This document shows, one piece after another, positions 49,495 through 60,927 of a DNA stretch of 64,000 nucleotides. The stretch's first letter is position 1; each line of letters opens with the position of its first letter. The notes below the pieces were generated by a model that had not been told where the DNA came from, made no database searches, and saw only the letters and a list, made by a program, of their open reading frames with translations. A program made the position numbers and the translations under genes. The DNA comes from Kryptolebias marmoratus (lineage: Eukaryota; Chordata; Actinopteri; Cyprinodontiformes; Rivulidae): NCBI RefSeq assembly GCF_001649575.2, contig NC_051439.1, forward strand, positions 9,836,826 through 9,900,825. Direction: 5' to 3'.

Positions 49495-49830
49495 TCATCT
49501 TCTTCTTTTTCTTTTTCCCTTTTCAGGGGTTGCCACAGCAACTCATCCTCTGACTCTGTCTTCTGTATCCTCTGTCCTCACTCCAACTACCTCCATGTCC
49601 TCTCTAACTGCATCCATATGTCTCCTCTTTGTCTTTTTCCTGGCAGCTGCGTCTTGAACATCCTTCTACTAATATACCCTCTGTCCCTCCTCTGCTCATG
49701 TCCAAACCGTCTCAGTTTGGCCTCTCTAACTTTATCTCTCAGTCCTTCAACCTGTGCTGTACCTCTGATGACCTCATTCCTAATCCTGTCCATCTTTGTC
49801 CCTCCCAGGAAGAACCTCAACTCAGCTTTA
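49495..49830 (-). mobile_element. Non-LTR retrotransposon ORF2 C-terminal remnant
   Basis: The minus-strand frame 49853-49587 reads RNEVIRGTAQVEGLRDKVREAKLRRFGHEQRRD…MFKTQLPGKRQRG. This is the same LINE carboxyl region as at 37440-38410, and it ends with GTTGCTGTGGCAACCCCTGA. It is truncated and inserted just upstream of the pseudogene A promoter. Confidence 0.7.
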
Positions 49831-51125
49831 TTTGTGTATGACTTTTCAAACACTGAGGTAAATCAAAGTGCCTAGAAATGAAAGATAGTGTCAAACCAAA
49901 AATAGAACATAGAAAATACAAAGCAATAAAATAGATGCAATAAAAATAACAAATAAATTTAAAAGTAATAAAATAAAATTAAAAAAAATATATATAAAAT
50001 TGATGCATAAGAATAGACGATGAAACATAAAATGTAACAAAGGCTTATTAATAAAATTGTAACTATCATTGTGGAAATTGATATGTGAAAGTGCTGCCAA
50101 AATAAATAGGTTTTTAGATTTTAACCTCAAAGTAGAGCATGTGGGTTAAACACAGATTGGATTATACTCTAAAATAATGGGCACGCAAACATTATTTACA
50201 TTATATATTTACATTATATTTACTTCTTATATTTTGCAATTGAAAACACATAACTTTGTACACTAATAATAGTTTAAAAAAACCCCAACAGAATTCAACC
50301 CCCTCCCCACCAGCTTATTTCTTGCATGAGCACCCTTTACTGTGATCATGTTCTCTGTACTTGTGTAAAATGGTTCTTTGAGGACCTCAAAACTAATGTC
50401 TTATTTCTCTTTTTCAGACATTTCTTTTTAAAAAACAGTTAACAGATAATGGGAGGCCTCTGGGTCAATCCTGTCAGGTGACTGTGAAAATCAAAGCAAC
50501 AACAAAAGCTCTTGTGATTAACATGCAGTAAAATATTTATTTTTCTGGCTTCTAAAGATACACTTTCATGCAGTCCAAAAAAAAGCACAACTTCCAATAT
50601 CATACAGAGAGGTTAGAAATTAATAAAGTTATGACAGGATTAGTTTTGAGGTTACACATTGTTATTTGTGAAGAAAAAGATAAAAGTATAATGATATACA
50701 ATATGTTCAGGCGTGACATTAGTTACAGTGTTTTATTGGAATCATACTCAATTTCAAAAGGAACAAATTCTGATTTCATCTTTTTTGTTTATTTCTTCCA
50801 TTATGTCGATTTGAGTTCATCACTTTTATGACATAAAACACATTTGGTAAAGCTGTTTAATTATGTAGCAGTATTATTATTATTGTGTTATTATGAAAGC
50901 ACTTCTAAACAAACAAGAGTTATATTTCCAAAAAAATTGTTCACAAGATATAAAACAGAGTGTCAGAACAAAGAGACACTTTTGATTAAAACTCACCACA
51001 GCCTTGACTCCAACTAATTTCTCAATGATCATACAGATAATTTTACACACCGTTTTTAGTAGATTAGATGGTCTGACATTAACTTGTGCTTAAAAAAACA
51101 AACAAATATCCTAACACATATCTCT
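49831..51125. other. Downstream flank of array gene 2
   Basis: AT-rich. The part from about 50430 to 50830 is paralogous to 53890-54320, and the part from about 50780 to 51125 matches 56280-56667 almost base for base except for a 45-50 bp gap near 50911. These are array-unit flanks, not genes. Confidence 0.55.
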
Positions 51126-52766
51126 TTAAATAATATGATTAACCACTCTTGACAGATTTGTGCTTGTGGAAGTATGGCTGACAGTCGTGATTCTTTCGTG
51201 GTTCCACTGACTGAAGAGTTCTTTTACCTTTTGTCGAAAGTTTTTGCCCACAACCACATAGAGAATGGGGTTGAGAACACTGTTGAAGTAGGCTAAGTAG
51301 GTGAAGATCTGCCCACAGATGTACAAGATTCTGAGTGTCTTACATTCAGTTATAATTTCAGCATCATGGAGCAAATACAGGAACCTGATCAGGTGGAATG
51401 GAACCCAACAGATCAGAAACGCCAGCAGGACTGCCAGAATCAGAGTGGTTGCCTTTTGATCTGTTTTCTTTGCATTTACTCCATGTACTAACCTGTTTTT
51501 AAGAGCTTTAATATTTTTTATAGTGCAGAAGGAAATAATGAAAACAGGAATGATGAACCTAACCACAGAGTTCACAGATGAAACTGTCATCTTTGTAGTA
51601 AAGCTTAAATTACTGATAGAACAAAGGGTTCTATTATTATGTTGTAATAATTCCCTGTAGATAAGAGCTGGAAGAGTAAAGAGGAAACCCAGAATCCAAA
51701 CCAGCAAACAACCCAGTTTGGCAAAGATTGACCTGCGTATTCTTTTGTAGGACAGAGGGTGAACCAGAGCCAAAAAACGATCTATGCTGACCAGAACCAG
51801 GAAGTAGATGCTGCAAAAGGAATTCATTATAATACTCATATAGGAAACTTTGCACATGGCTTGACCAAAAGTCCAGTTGTGACGGTTGGACAGACTGACT
51901 GCGTGAAGGAGCAAAATAGAAACTAGAAAAAAGTCAGCAGCAGCCAAGTTGCTCAGGTAGATCTCAGGTGTGGAGCAGGACTTCTTGTGGAGGCAGAAAA
52001 CCAGCAGGACAAAGACATTGAGGACAATTCCCAGCAGAGAGATAACCAGGATGTAGACTGGAACGACTGTATAAGTCCAGTCCTCATTGTCAAAAATACA
52101 TCTGCTGTCACTTGTTTGGTTTTGGTCTTCAGTCCAAAACGTCATGTTGGCAGGGGGGCTGCAAAACAATGCAAGTGGAACGACTAGTTAAAGTAATATT
52201 CAAACAATTTAAAACTAAATTTAATATGATCTTAAATATATTTTGCTGTGAAATGTTTAATATAGAAAATGACTTTCAAAATACAGTAAACAAGGCTTAG
52301 GAAAAAACCCTTGATTTAGATGTAGTTTACTTGTGAGCACATATTATGGGTTGAGACTGTTTTCTTGTACATTATGTTCAGAATCAATTAAATTTCAGCA
52401 CATTTTCCTTTAGAGATGAAATCTTGTTGATTTTAATGCAGCAACAGTTAGAGATGCTTTAGTTTAAAATACAAAAAAAATCTATTTCAACAGTCAAGTG
52501 ACATGTTTAATCATTAAACAAAAACATGTTACTCATGTGCTCTGAAGATGTATTTGTTGTACTTCTTGTATTTCTAATACTTCTCATTATAAGTTTTGCT
52601 CTAGTGTCTTGGAGTCAGCATGTTTATGTGCTCATTTGTAAAACATTAGACACTCATAGAGAATAATTTGCTATTGCTTAGTTCTCATATAGTAAAAAAT
52701 AAATGTAAAACACAGTAATACTCATTAAAGCTTATACAAACTGTACCTTGTAGTTGACAGAGTCAT
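51126..52766 (-). CDS. B2-bradykinin-receptor-like GPCR, array gene 2
   Basis: Two coding exons: 52766-52747 (ATGACTCTGTCAACTACAAG) and 52158-51126, joined AG|C across a 588-bp intron; 350 aa starting MTLSTTSPPANMTF. Extracellular Cys (SRCIFDNEDW), TM1 VFCLHKKSC, NLAAAD, WTFG plus Cys, SIDRFLALVHPL (DRF not DRY), SNLSF sequon in ECL2, NPILYVVVGKNF. It is nearly identical to array gene 3 from TM3 to the tail. Differences gather in TM2 (ILLLHAV for FLPFHAV, losing the usual Pro), TM5 (Arg in SVVRFIIP) and ECL3. Human B2 Asp266 and Asp284 positions are both Tyr. It has an intact frame and promoter, so it is probably expressed, but the TM2 and TM5 changes leave function open. Confidence 0.82.
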
Positions 52767-52859
52767 GTCTCCTGATGAAAACAAAGTAAAGCAACACTCT
52801 TCCAGAAGCTGCTGCTTCTGTCTTTTGTCTGAACGTGACTGATGTTTTAGAAGAAAGTA

Positions 52860-52892
52860 GACTGATGTGAGATGTCTTCATATAAAACAACT
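52860..52892 (-). promoter_or_regulatory. Core promoter of array gene 2
   Basis: On the minus strand, TTGTTTTATATGAAGACATCTCACATCAG contains a TATA-like TTTTATATG followed by the block AAGACATCTNACNTCAG shared by all array units with this region. It lies about 95-125 bp upstream of the start codon. The same block survives upstream of pseudogene A (49300-49330). Confidence 0.5.
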
Positions 52893-53429
52893 CTGTCCTT
52901 CCACAGCCCATTTGCCTCCCTGCCCCTCCTCTTTCCTTATATGACCAAATGCAGTTGAGCAGTTTGGAATCTTTTTGTGTCTGAGAGCATGTGTCCTGCA
53001 ACAGTCTGAAAGCACAACTGTATTCACATGTCTGCAAAAGGAAAAGCCCTCACGTCATCTATCATCACTCATGAAACAGATAACTATAAACAGGTCATCT
53101 GCTAAAGCAAAACAATTATCAGTATAACAAACTACAACCAATAAATCCAGAAGAGAAACCTCCAACCAGAGTATGGATGTTGAACACAGATGGGATTTTA
53201 CTCTTTAAATCATGGGCATGCAAGCAGTAGTTTATATATATATATTACAGTAAAAAACACACATTTGAACACTAAATATAATCTAAAAAGGGTTGCAACC
53301 CCCTTGGTCCACCAGCTTATCTCTTGTATGAGCTCCCTTTACTGTGATCATGCTCTCTTACATTAAATTGGTTCTTTGAGGACCTTCAAAAAATGCCTTA
53401 ATTCTCCTTTTTAGACATTTTGACACAAA

Positions 53430-53690
53430 GTTCTTATATTTCAAACAATATAATACAGGTTACATTATTGAATTCCACTGAGACTCACTTTATGCCATTT
53501 TAAATAAAGAAATAAGAACAATAAAACAGCAGTTCAGGCATGCAATTTATTGAATTATACAATAAATCAGGTTTAAAGGAGGACTTGAAATACTCACACA
53601 ACAACAAGTAGCAAGTGTATCTGATACAAGGTGACATCCAGGGTTTGGTTATAATCTTTAACATTTGGGTTCAGTGCTGGTTTTACACAT
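53430..53690. repeat. Segmental repeat, copy 1 (pairs with 55606-55890)
   Basis: AGTTCTTATATTTCAAACAATATAATACAGG through CATTTGGGTTCAGTGCTGG is repeated at 55606-55890 with few changes. The latter carries a small insertion and an internal TTGCTTATAATCTTTAACAT tandem duplication. These blocks bound pseudogene B. Confidence 0.7.
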
Positions 53691-54759
53691 AAGACTCCAC
53701 AGACCTGACATGCAGCCCTCAAACACATGCCAAACCACAACTACTATGAACTACAAAAGGCATGAAAGCTCAGAAGTGTTCATTTGTTTGGAACAAAACA
53801 TAATAACTGTCCTTTTGTGCTTATTCCAAACAATATGCTGGGTAGTTATGCAGAAGTTTCAAAATAATTATAATCTTTTTTCTTGAAAACAGAGTTAACA
53901 GAAAGTGCCAGGACTCTGGGTCAATACTGATCAGATGACTGTGAAAATCAAAGCGTAGGAAGCAGCAGCAAAAGCTCTTGTGATTAACATGCAGTAAAAT
54001 ATTTATTTTTCTGGCTTCTAAAGATAAACTTTTATGCAGTTCAAAGAAAAGCACAAGTATCAATATCATAAGAGAGACTGGAAATGAATAAAGTTATGAA
54101 GGATTAGTTTTGAGGTTACACATTGTTATTTGTGAAGCAATGTCACAGTGAACAGAGATAAAAGAACAATGACATACAATATGTTCAGGCTTGACGACAT
54201 TAGTTACAGTGTTTTATTGCAATTTAATTCAATTGCAGAAGCACAAGTTCTGATTTCATCTTTTTGTTCAACTCTTCCATTATGTCAATTTGAGTCCATC
54301 ACTATAATGACATAAAACACATTTGGTAAAGCTGTTTAATTATGTAGCAGTATTATTATTATTGTGTTATTCTGAAAGCACTTCTAAACAAACAACTATT
54401 GCTGTGTGAGTGGTAGAATGGAAGTTTTTGTAATTTGAGTCACATTTCCAGTAACGTTGTTTATAAGACATACAACAGGATGTCAGAACAAAGAGACACA
54501 TTTGATCAAAACTCACCACAGACTCGATTCAAAAAAATGTATCAATAATAACATGCATAATTTTACACATCAGTATTATAAGTTTAGATGGTCTGACTTT
54601 ACATTTTGCTTAAATAAACCCATCCCAACACACATCTTATTTCTTTAAATAACATGTTTAATTTATTTGAATTAATAACATACCTTCACTATACAAAATC
54701 TTTACTCAGTTAGTGACCTGTTTGTAGATCTGGTGGTGCTATCTTAATATTTACCACTT

Positions 54760-55605
54760 CTTGAAAGATCTGTGCTCATAGAGGTATGGCTGACAGTAGA
54801 GGTTTATTTGCAGTTCCACTGACTGAAGAGTTCTTTAACTTTTTTTCGAAAGTTTTTTCCACATTGACGTAGAGAATGGGGTTCAGAACACATTTGAAGT
54901 AGAATAAGTAGGAGATGATGAGGTGACACATGAACAAGGTCCTGTCTACAAAACATCCAGTCAAAATTTCTAAATAATAGAGCAGTTCTGGTATCTTAAT
55001 CAGGTGGAATGGAACCCAACAGATCAGAAACGCCAGCAGGACTGCCAGAATCAGAGTGGTTGCCTTTTGATCTGTTTTCTTTGCATTTACTAACCTAACC
55101 TGCTTTTAAGAGCTTTAATAATTTTTATAGTGCAGAAGGAAATGATGAAAACAGGAATGATGAACCCAAACACAGAGTTCACGGATGAAACCGTCATCTT
55201 TGTAGTAAAGCTTAAATTATCAAATAAACACATAGTTGTGTTATTATGTTGTACCACTTCAGTGTAGATAAAACCTGAAACACTAAAGAGGAAACCCAGA
55301 ATCCAAACCAGCAAACAAGCCAGTTTGGCAAAAATTGGCTTGTGTATTCTTTCGTAGGACAGAGGGTGAACCAGAGCCAAATAACGATCTATGCTGACCA
55401 GAACCAGGAAGTAGATGCTGCAAAAGATATTCATGAAAATACTCATCTTGATAATTTTGCACATCATATTGACTGTCTAGTCATTTACCACAATGACTAC
55501 ACAAAAGAGGAAAATACAAACTAGGAAAAGGTCAGCAGCAGCCAAGTTGCTCAGGTAGATCTCAGGTGTGGTGCAGGACTTCTTGCGGAGGCAGAAAACC
55601 GAGTT
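54760..55605 (-). pseudogene. Bradykinin-receptor-like pseudogene B
   Basis: Exon 2 remnant running from TM1 ([13 protein letters not shown] at the 55605 edge) to the tail. Its 5' end is cut at 55605, where unrelated array flank sequence begins, so exon 1 and the amino terminus are missing. A stop (TAG, 55477-55479) replaces the ECL1 Trp codon. A deletion and frameshift near 55090 break the loop 3 region (AKKTDQK context). TM6-TM7 continues in another frame to the NPILY-like segment. DRY is intact in the surviving TM3. It is clearly dead. Confidence 0.85.
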
Positions 55606-55890
55606 CTTATATTTTAAACAATATAATACAGGTTACATCACTGACCTCCACTGAGATTCACTTTATGTAATTTTAAATAAAGAAATAAGAACAATAAAAC
55701 AGCAGTTCAGGCATGCAATTTATTGAATTATACAATAAATCAGGTTTAAAGGAGGATTAATGGATGACTTGAAATATTCACACAACAACAAGTAGCAAGT
55801 GTATCTGATATAAGGTGAAATGCAGGGTTTGCTTATAATCTTTAACATTTGCTTATAATCTTTAACATTTGGGTTCAGTGCTGAAGGTTT
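55606..55890. repeat. Segmental repeat, copy 2 (pairs with 53430-53690)
   Basis: Near copy of 53430-53690 with a 20-bp internal tandem (TTGCTTATAATCTTTAACAT) at about 55833-55868. It abuts the truncated 5' end of pseudogene B, so it probably marks the rearrangement joint. Confidence 0.7.
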
Positions 55891-56667
55891 ATTAGTGTTC
55901 TTTATATAAATTTCCCTTGTAAAAAAGTTTCTCAATTGTTAGATCTTATGTTTCAAAACAGTGAAATATATTAACAGATGAGCCATTACCGAATAAAACA
56001 CAAGTAACAATGTTGTAATGGGAAGTGATAAATACATGAAGTTTTATCAGGATACAAGCAAAAATCAATACACTGTTTATTTTAACTGTTAAAGTCAATA
56101 TTAAAAATTATATAACTAAAATTACACATTAATTTTGGATTTTCATAGTCTGACCTTGAGTTTGAGTTAAAAAACAAAATACACAAACACACAGTATGTA
56201 CACGTGTTACAATTTATTTACGGTGTTTTACTGGACTCTTACTCCATTTCAAAAGCACAAGTTCTTCTTTCTTTTTTTTTTTTTTTGTTTATTTCTTCCA
56301 TTATGTCGATTTGAGTCCATCACTATTATGACATAAAACACATTTGGTAAAGCTGTTTAATTATGTAGCAGTATTATTATTATTGTGTTATTATGAAAGC
56401 ACTTCTAAACAAACAACTATTGCTGTGTGAGTGGTAGAATGGAAGTTTTTGTAATTTAGAGTTATATTTCCAAAAAAATTGTTCACAAGATATAAAACAG
56501 AGTGTCAGAACAAAGAGACACTTTTGATTAAAACTCACCACAGCCTTGACTCCAACTAATTTCTCAATGATCATACAGATAATTTTACACACCGTTTTTA
56601 GTAGATTAGATGGTCTGACATTAACTTGTGCTTAAAAAAACAAACAAATATCCAAACACATATCTCT

Positions 56668-59658
56668 TTAAATAATATGATTAACCACTCTTGACAGATT
56701 TGTGCTTGTGGAAGTATGGCTGACAGTCGTGATTCTTTCGTGGTTCCACTGACTGAAGAGTTCTTTAACCTTTTGTCGAAAGTTTTTGCCCACAACCACA
56801 TAGAGAATGGGGTTGAGAACACTGTTGAAGTAGGCTAAGTAGGGGCAGATCTGCCCACAGATGTACAAGATTCTGAGTGTCTTACATTCAGTTATAATTT
56901 TAGCATCATGGGGCAAATACAGGAACCTCATCAGGTGGAATGGAACCCAACAGATCAGAAACGCCAGCAGGACTGCCAGAATCAAAGTGGTTGCCTTTTG
57001 ATCTGTTTTCTTTGCATTTACTCCATGTACTAACCTGTTTTTAAGAGCTTTAATAATTTTTATAGTGCAGAAGGAAATAATGAAAACAGGAATGATGAAC
57101 CCAAACACAGAGTTCACAGATGAAACTGTCATCTTTGTAGTAAAGCTTAAATTACTGATAGAACAAAGGGTTCTATTATTATGTTGTAATAATTCCCTGT
57201 AGATAAGAGCTGGAAGAGTAAAGAGGAAACCCAGAATCCAAACCAGCAAACAACCCAGTTTGGCAAAGATTGACCTGCGTATTCTTTTGTAGGACAGAGG
57301 GTGAACCAGAGCCAAAAAACGATCTATGCTGACCAGAACCAGGAAGTAGATGCTGCAAAAGGAATTCATTATAATACTCATATAGGAAACTTTGCACATG
57401 GCTTGACCAAAAGTCCAGTTGTGACGGTTGGACAGACTGACTGCGTGAAAAGGCAAAAAGGAAACCAGAAGAAGGTCAGCAGCAGCCAAGTTGCTCAGGT
57501 AGATCTCAGGTGTGGAGCAGGACTTCTTGTGGAGGCAGAAAACCATCAGGACGAAGACATTGAGGACAATTCCCAGCACAGAGATAACCAGGATGTAGAC
57601 TGGAATGACAGTATAAGTCCAGTCCTCATTGTCAAGAATACATCTGCTGTCACTTGTGTGGTCTAGATCCTGGTCTTCAGCCCAAATTGTGGTGTTGGTA
57701 GGGGCGCTGAAAAAAAAAATATAGTGGACAAAACGTCACGCCAACTAAGTAAAGCTAAAAAGAAAAACTTTCTTAAATGTTCACATGGAATACTGAGTCT
57801 TAGTAACTATGATATTTATTGTGAAATATTATTGAAAAAATACTGTGTATGTTTATTCTGCTAAAAGATGATCAAGACCAAAAGAAAAACAAGAAGAACA
57901 AAAAGGAACATGGATGTAAATTTTATTTGTGAACAAGCCTGTGCTTAACTATTTAAAATTAAAGTGTTTTATAGTTTCAGGTCATCCTTACTATTGTTGT
58001 TTCTTTAGGGCTGAAATACTGTTTTCTATTGACTAGACTGGTCATTTGTAAATGGGCCATATTTCTTTTATATTACCTAACATTGGCAGAAATTTAAAAT
58101 ATGCATGTGTATTTTTTAATTGCATGTTAAACCTTCAGGGTTAAAGCTCATCTTCTTACAGTGAAAATGCTTATATTCTGACATGATGAAACAAACAACA
58201 CAAACAAGAAGAAGAAGAAAAAAGTTTCCTCCTAATTTATTTGCTCTGAAACCTTTTTTTTTTTGCAGCAGTTCCAATTAATATGATATTGAGCTTGGCA
58301 CGAGTCATGGTTTCAGCAAAATGTTAAACGTTGTTCAGGAAAAATTAACTAACTAACTAACTGACTAAATAAATAAATCGTCATTCCTTCTGCACCCCAG
58401 TATACCTGTTTACATGCTGGATAGATGAGTGTCTGCATGTGATCACCAACTAGTGGCCTGGTATGGATACTACAGCTGGTTGATGTGTTTGCAACGAAAT
58501 GCTAAAGGAGGATGGCGCTGGGCTGTGTTTCTCCAGATTGAGAAGTGACACGGTGGACAAGACTAGGATTTTTATAATGTAGAATTAAATATGCTACCTT
58601 TGCGTTGTAAATTTAAATTTTGCTACCCTAGATTGATTTTAAAAACTTGTGCGTTAATAGATCTTTAAAGGAGTGTAGGAAGATATTTCTGAACTTAAAA
58701 GACCAATGATAACTTCCCAGCAGACCATGTATATCAGGATTACAGTTTTTATTCTTCTAAGACCCTTAGCAGCCCTCATACCTCAGGCTAGAAAGGTCCA
58801 CTTTTCCTTAAAACACACACACACACATCCACACACGATCAAAATCCAGACTATGTCCATTTTATGAGCAATGAGGGTAAAGCATAGTAATAACTGTAGG
58901 AGATATTCCTCTGTTTTTTCTTAAGTCTTTGAATGTAGCTTATTAATATTTTATCTGGTTGATTTTTAAATGAGTATTTGTGTTTAATTGTAATTGTTTA
59001 GTATAAATTTGTTGGTTAGTAATTTGTTTAGTTTATATATATATATTTATTTTTGTTTGGGACATGGGTATTAGAGGTGTAAATATGTGGGCTTTAGGTA
59101 GATCTGTATGAAGTGGGTAGTCATATGTTTTTTTACCACTCAGGTGTGGGGAAACAAGGAAAAAGTCATGCAGGAGCTACAGCAGGAGAGGCAGCAAGGG
59201 ATCAAATATGTATCTCATTGTTTACCTGCCAACCTGAAACAAACCTAGCAAAGAACTACATTTTATTGGATCTTTCCTTTGCACTGCGTAAACCACAAAC
59301 CCATGGTGCATCAAGTGATTATTTGAGTTACATTTCAGTTAGACCCTTTTGAAGTTTTTTTGTTTTTGGTTTTCATGGACAAATAGTTATTACAATCTAG
59401 GCTAATGATAACTTCCCAGCAGACCATGTACATCAGAACTAAAATTTTTTAACTTTCTAAAACCCTTAGCAGCCCACATGCCCCAGGCTAAAAAGGTCCA
59501 CTTTTCCTTACTTTTCCTTACCCCCCCAAAAAAAACAAAAAACAAAAAACAAAAACAAAACACTCACAATCCTGCCTACATTCATGTTATGAGCAATGAG
59601 GGTAAAGCAAAGTAATAACCATTAAAGCTTATATATACCTTGTGGTTGATAGAGCCAT
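56668..59658 (-). CDS. B2-bradykinin-receptor-like GPCR, array gene 3
   Basis: Two coding exons: 59658-59639 (ATGGCTCTATCAACCACAAG) and 57706-56668, joined AG|C over a 1932-bp intron; 352 aa starting MALSTTSAPTNTTIW. One N-terminal Cys (SRCILDNEDW) and sequons suit an extracellular amino terminus. Features: [27 protein letters not shown] (TM2 Pro kept), WTFG with TM3 Cys, SIDRFLALVHPL, a dibasic loop 3 NAKKTDQKATT, LICWVPFHLM and NSVLNPILYVVVGKNF. It is the most conventional member of the array. As in gene 2, residues aligning with B2 Thr263, Asp266 and Asp284 are Arg, Tyr and Tyr. Intron 1 is longer than in its siblings because of a local duplication near exon 1. Confidence 0.84.
58705..59625. 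repeat. Local direct duplication in intron 1 of array gene 3
   Basis: 58705-58900 and 59400-59625 are direct repeats (AATGATAACTTCCCAGCAGACCATGTA … TTATGAGCAATGAGGGTAAAGCA). They enclose about 500 bp of unrelated sequence, with a TA run at 59034-59047 and a small open frame at 59113-59352 of no known type. The right copy ends 14 bp before the exon 1 donor. Confidence 0.7.
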
Positions 59659-59761
59659 GTCTCCTGATGAAAACAAGGAAAAGCAACAGTCTTCCAGTAC
59701 TTGCTGCTTCTGTCCGTCTGACTGAGAGGGAGTTTCTTTAGAGGAAAGCAGGCTGATGTTA

Positions 59762-59785
59762 GATGTCTTTATATATCAAATGACT
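59762..59785 (-). promoter_or_regulatory. Core promoter of array gene 3 (TATA box)
   Basis: On the minus strand, TTTGATATATAAAGACATCT followed by AACATCAG carries the clearest TATA box of the array (GATATATAAAG, 59768-59778), about 110-120 bp upstream of the start codon. It is followed by the conserved ACATCTNACNTCAG block. Confidence 0.55.
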
Positions 59786-60168
59786 CCCTCTATTCCCACC
59801 CCTTTTGTCATACTTTCTCTCCTCCTTTTGCTTGCCACAAAGAGTCCTAACGTCACTTTTAAAACTCTTAGTCTTCCTGTCGTCAAATTGTACCACATTT
59901 TTTACTATCCTCCTGACTGCCAGTAGTTCATACTTGTTCTCTGTGGAGGTTATTTGTAAACCCGAATATCTCTGACCCACTGCATACTACTGAATTAACT
60001 CTTTTTGTTATCTACAGAGGACATTTAGGGCTTTTCAGTGGTGCCAAATATGAAGGGGTGGGGCTAATTACCTTACAAAGATTGTGGAATTAAAGAAAAA
60101 TTGTGATCTGAGAATATAATTTTTCCTGGTGGTCAGGAGGCTATTGTGACTGTTAGTATTGTGACAGT

Positions 60169-60621
60169 TGTGAGGATTTGGATTTTTGTGTTTTTAGTTT
60201 TGTTATCTTTATTATTTTGTTGCGGTTTTTAGTTATTGTTTCAGTTTGGTTTTTCCGGTTTGTGATGTTGTCAGTATTCACTCCTCCCGTCACTCCTTTG
60301 CCTTCCTTGCCACGCCCATCTCCACCTGTCTGTCACTATCCCCACTCACCTGTTTCCACTTACCTCGTCAACCTCAGTGTTCAAAAACCCGGTCACTTCT
60401 CCCACACCCTGTTGGTTCATTGTTTGTTGTTTGCTTTTGCTCACCGTGCGGTGTTTCCTTGTTGCCTTGCCTTGCCCTACCATGCATTTGGACTTTTGTT
60501 AAGTTTTAGTTGCTGCCACGCCAGCTTTTGTTTTGCTTATTTTCTTTGTTTAATAAATTAGTTTTAATTTTAAGTATGAGTCTGCATTCTGGGTTCATCT
60601 CCGTCCCCACCGTTCATGACA
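60169..60621 (+). mobile_element. Solo-LTR-like insertion, 5-bp TSD (ACAGT)
   Basis: TGTGAGGATT … TTCATGACA bounded by perfect ACAGT repeats (60164-60168 and 60622-60626). It has TG…CA ends and AATAAA at 60552-60557. The 3' block GAGTCTGC…GGGTTC is shared with the element at 14606-15198. It has no coding capacity for an integrase or reverse transcriptase. A pyrimidine-rich middle gives long but meaningless frames. Confidence 0.65.
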
Positions 60622-60927
60622 ACAGTGAGACTGGTGTCGTGCATTGCTCCCATTTTTAAGCAACCAGGACAGATTGTCCTATTTCTTATTGTTCAGAAAA
60701 TAAAATAAAACATTTCTTGTTGTTCACTGCTGGGTTAGTGAAAGAATGCTAAACACATCAGCTCTACAGACTGCACTTACGCCCCATTGTTTTATTTGAG
60801 TCAGATGTTCTGAAAGTTCACACAACTTATGATGTGGGGCTTGTTTGTGAAATAACTCTTGTAAGAATTTGTTCATTATGTGTCTTAAAGTTTTTAGATT
60901 AAATGTTGTGTGTTGAAATATGTATCG

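Noticed and set aside
49124..53037. Matching frames at 49124-49498 and 52732-53037 as a conserved small protein
   Set aside because: They lie in the duplicated promoter and exon 1 region of two array units, antisense frames in conserved DNA; similarity reflects unit duplication.
60178..60561. 127-aa plus-strand frame as a gene
   Set aside because: Lies wholly within the LTR-like insertion bounded by ACAGT duplications; composition is pyrimidine-rich, giving a meaningless hydrophobic frame.
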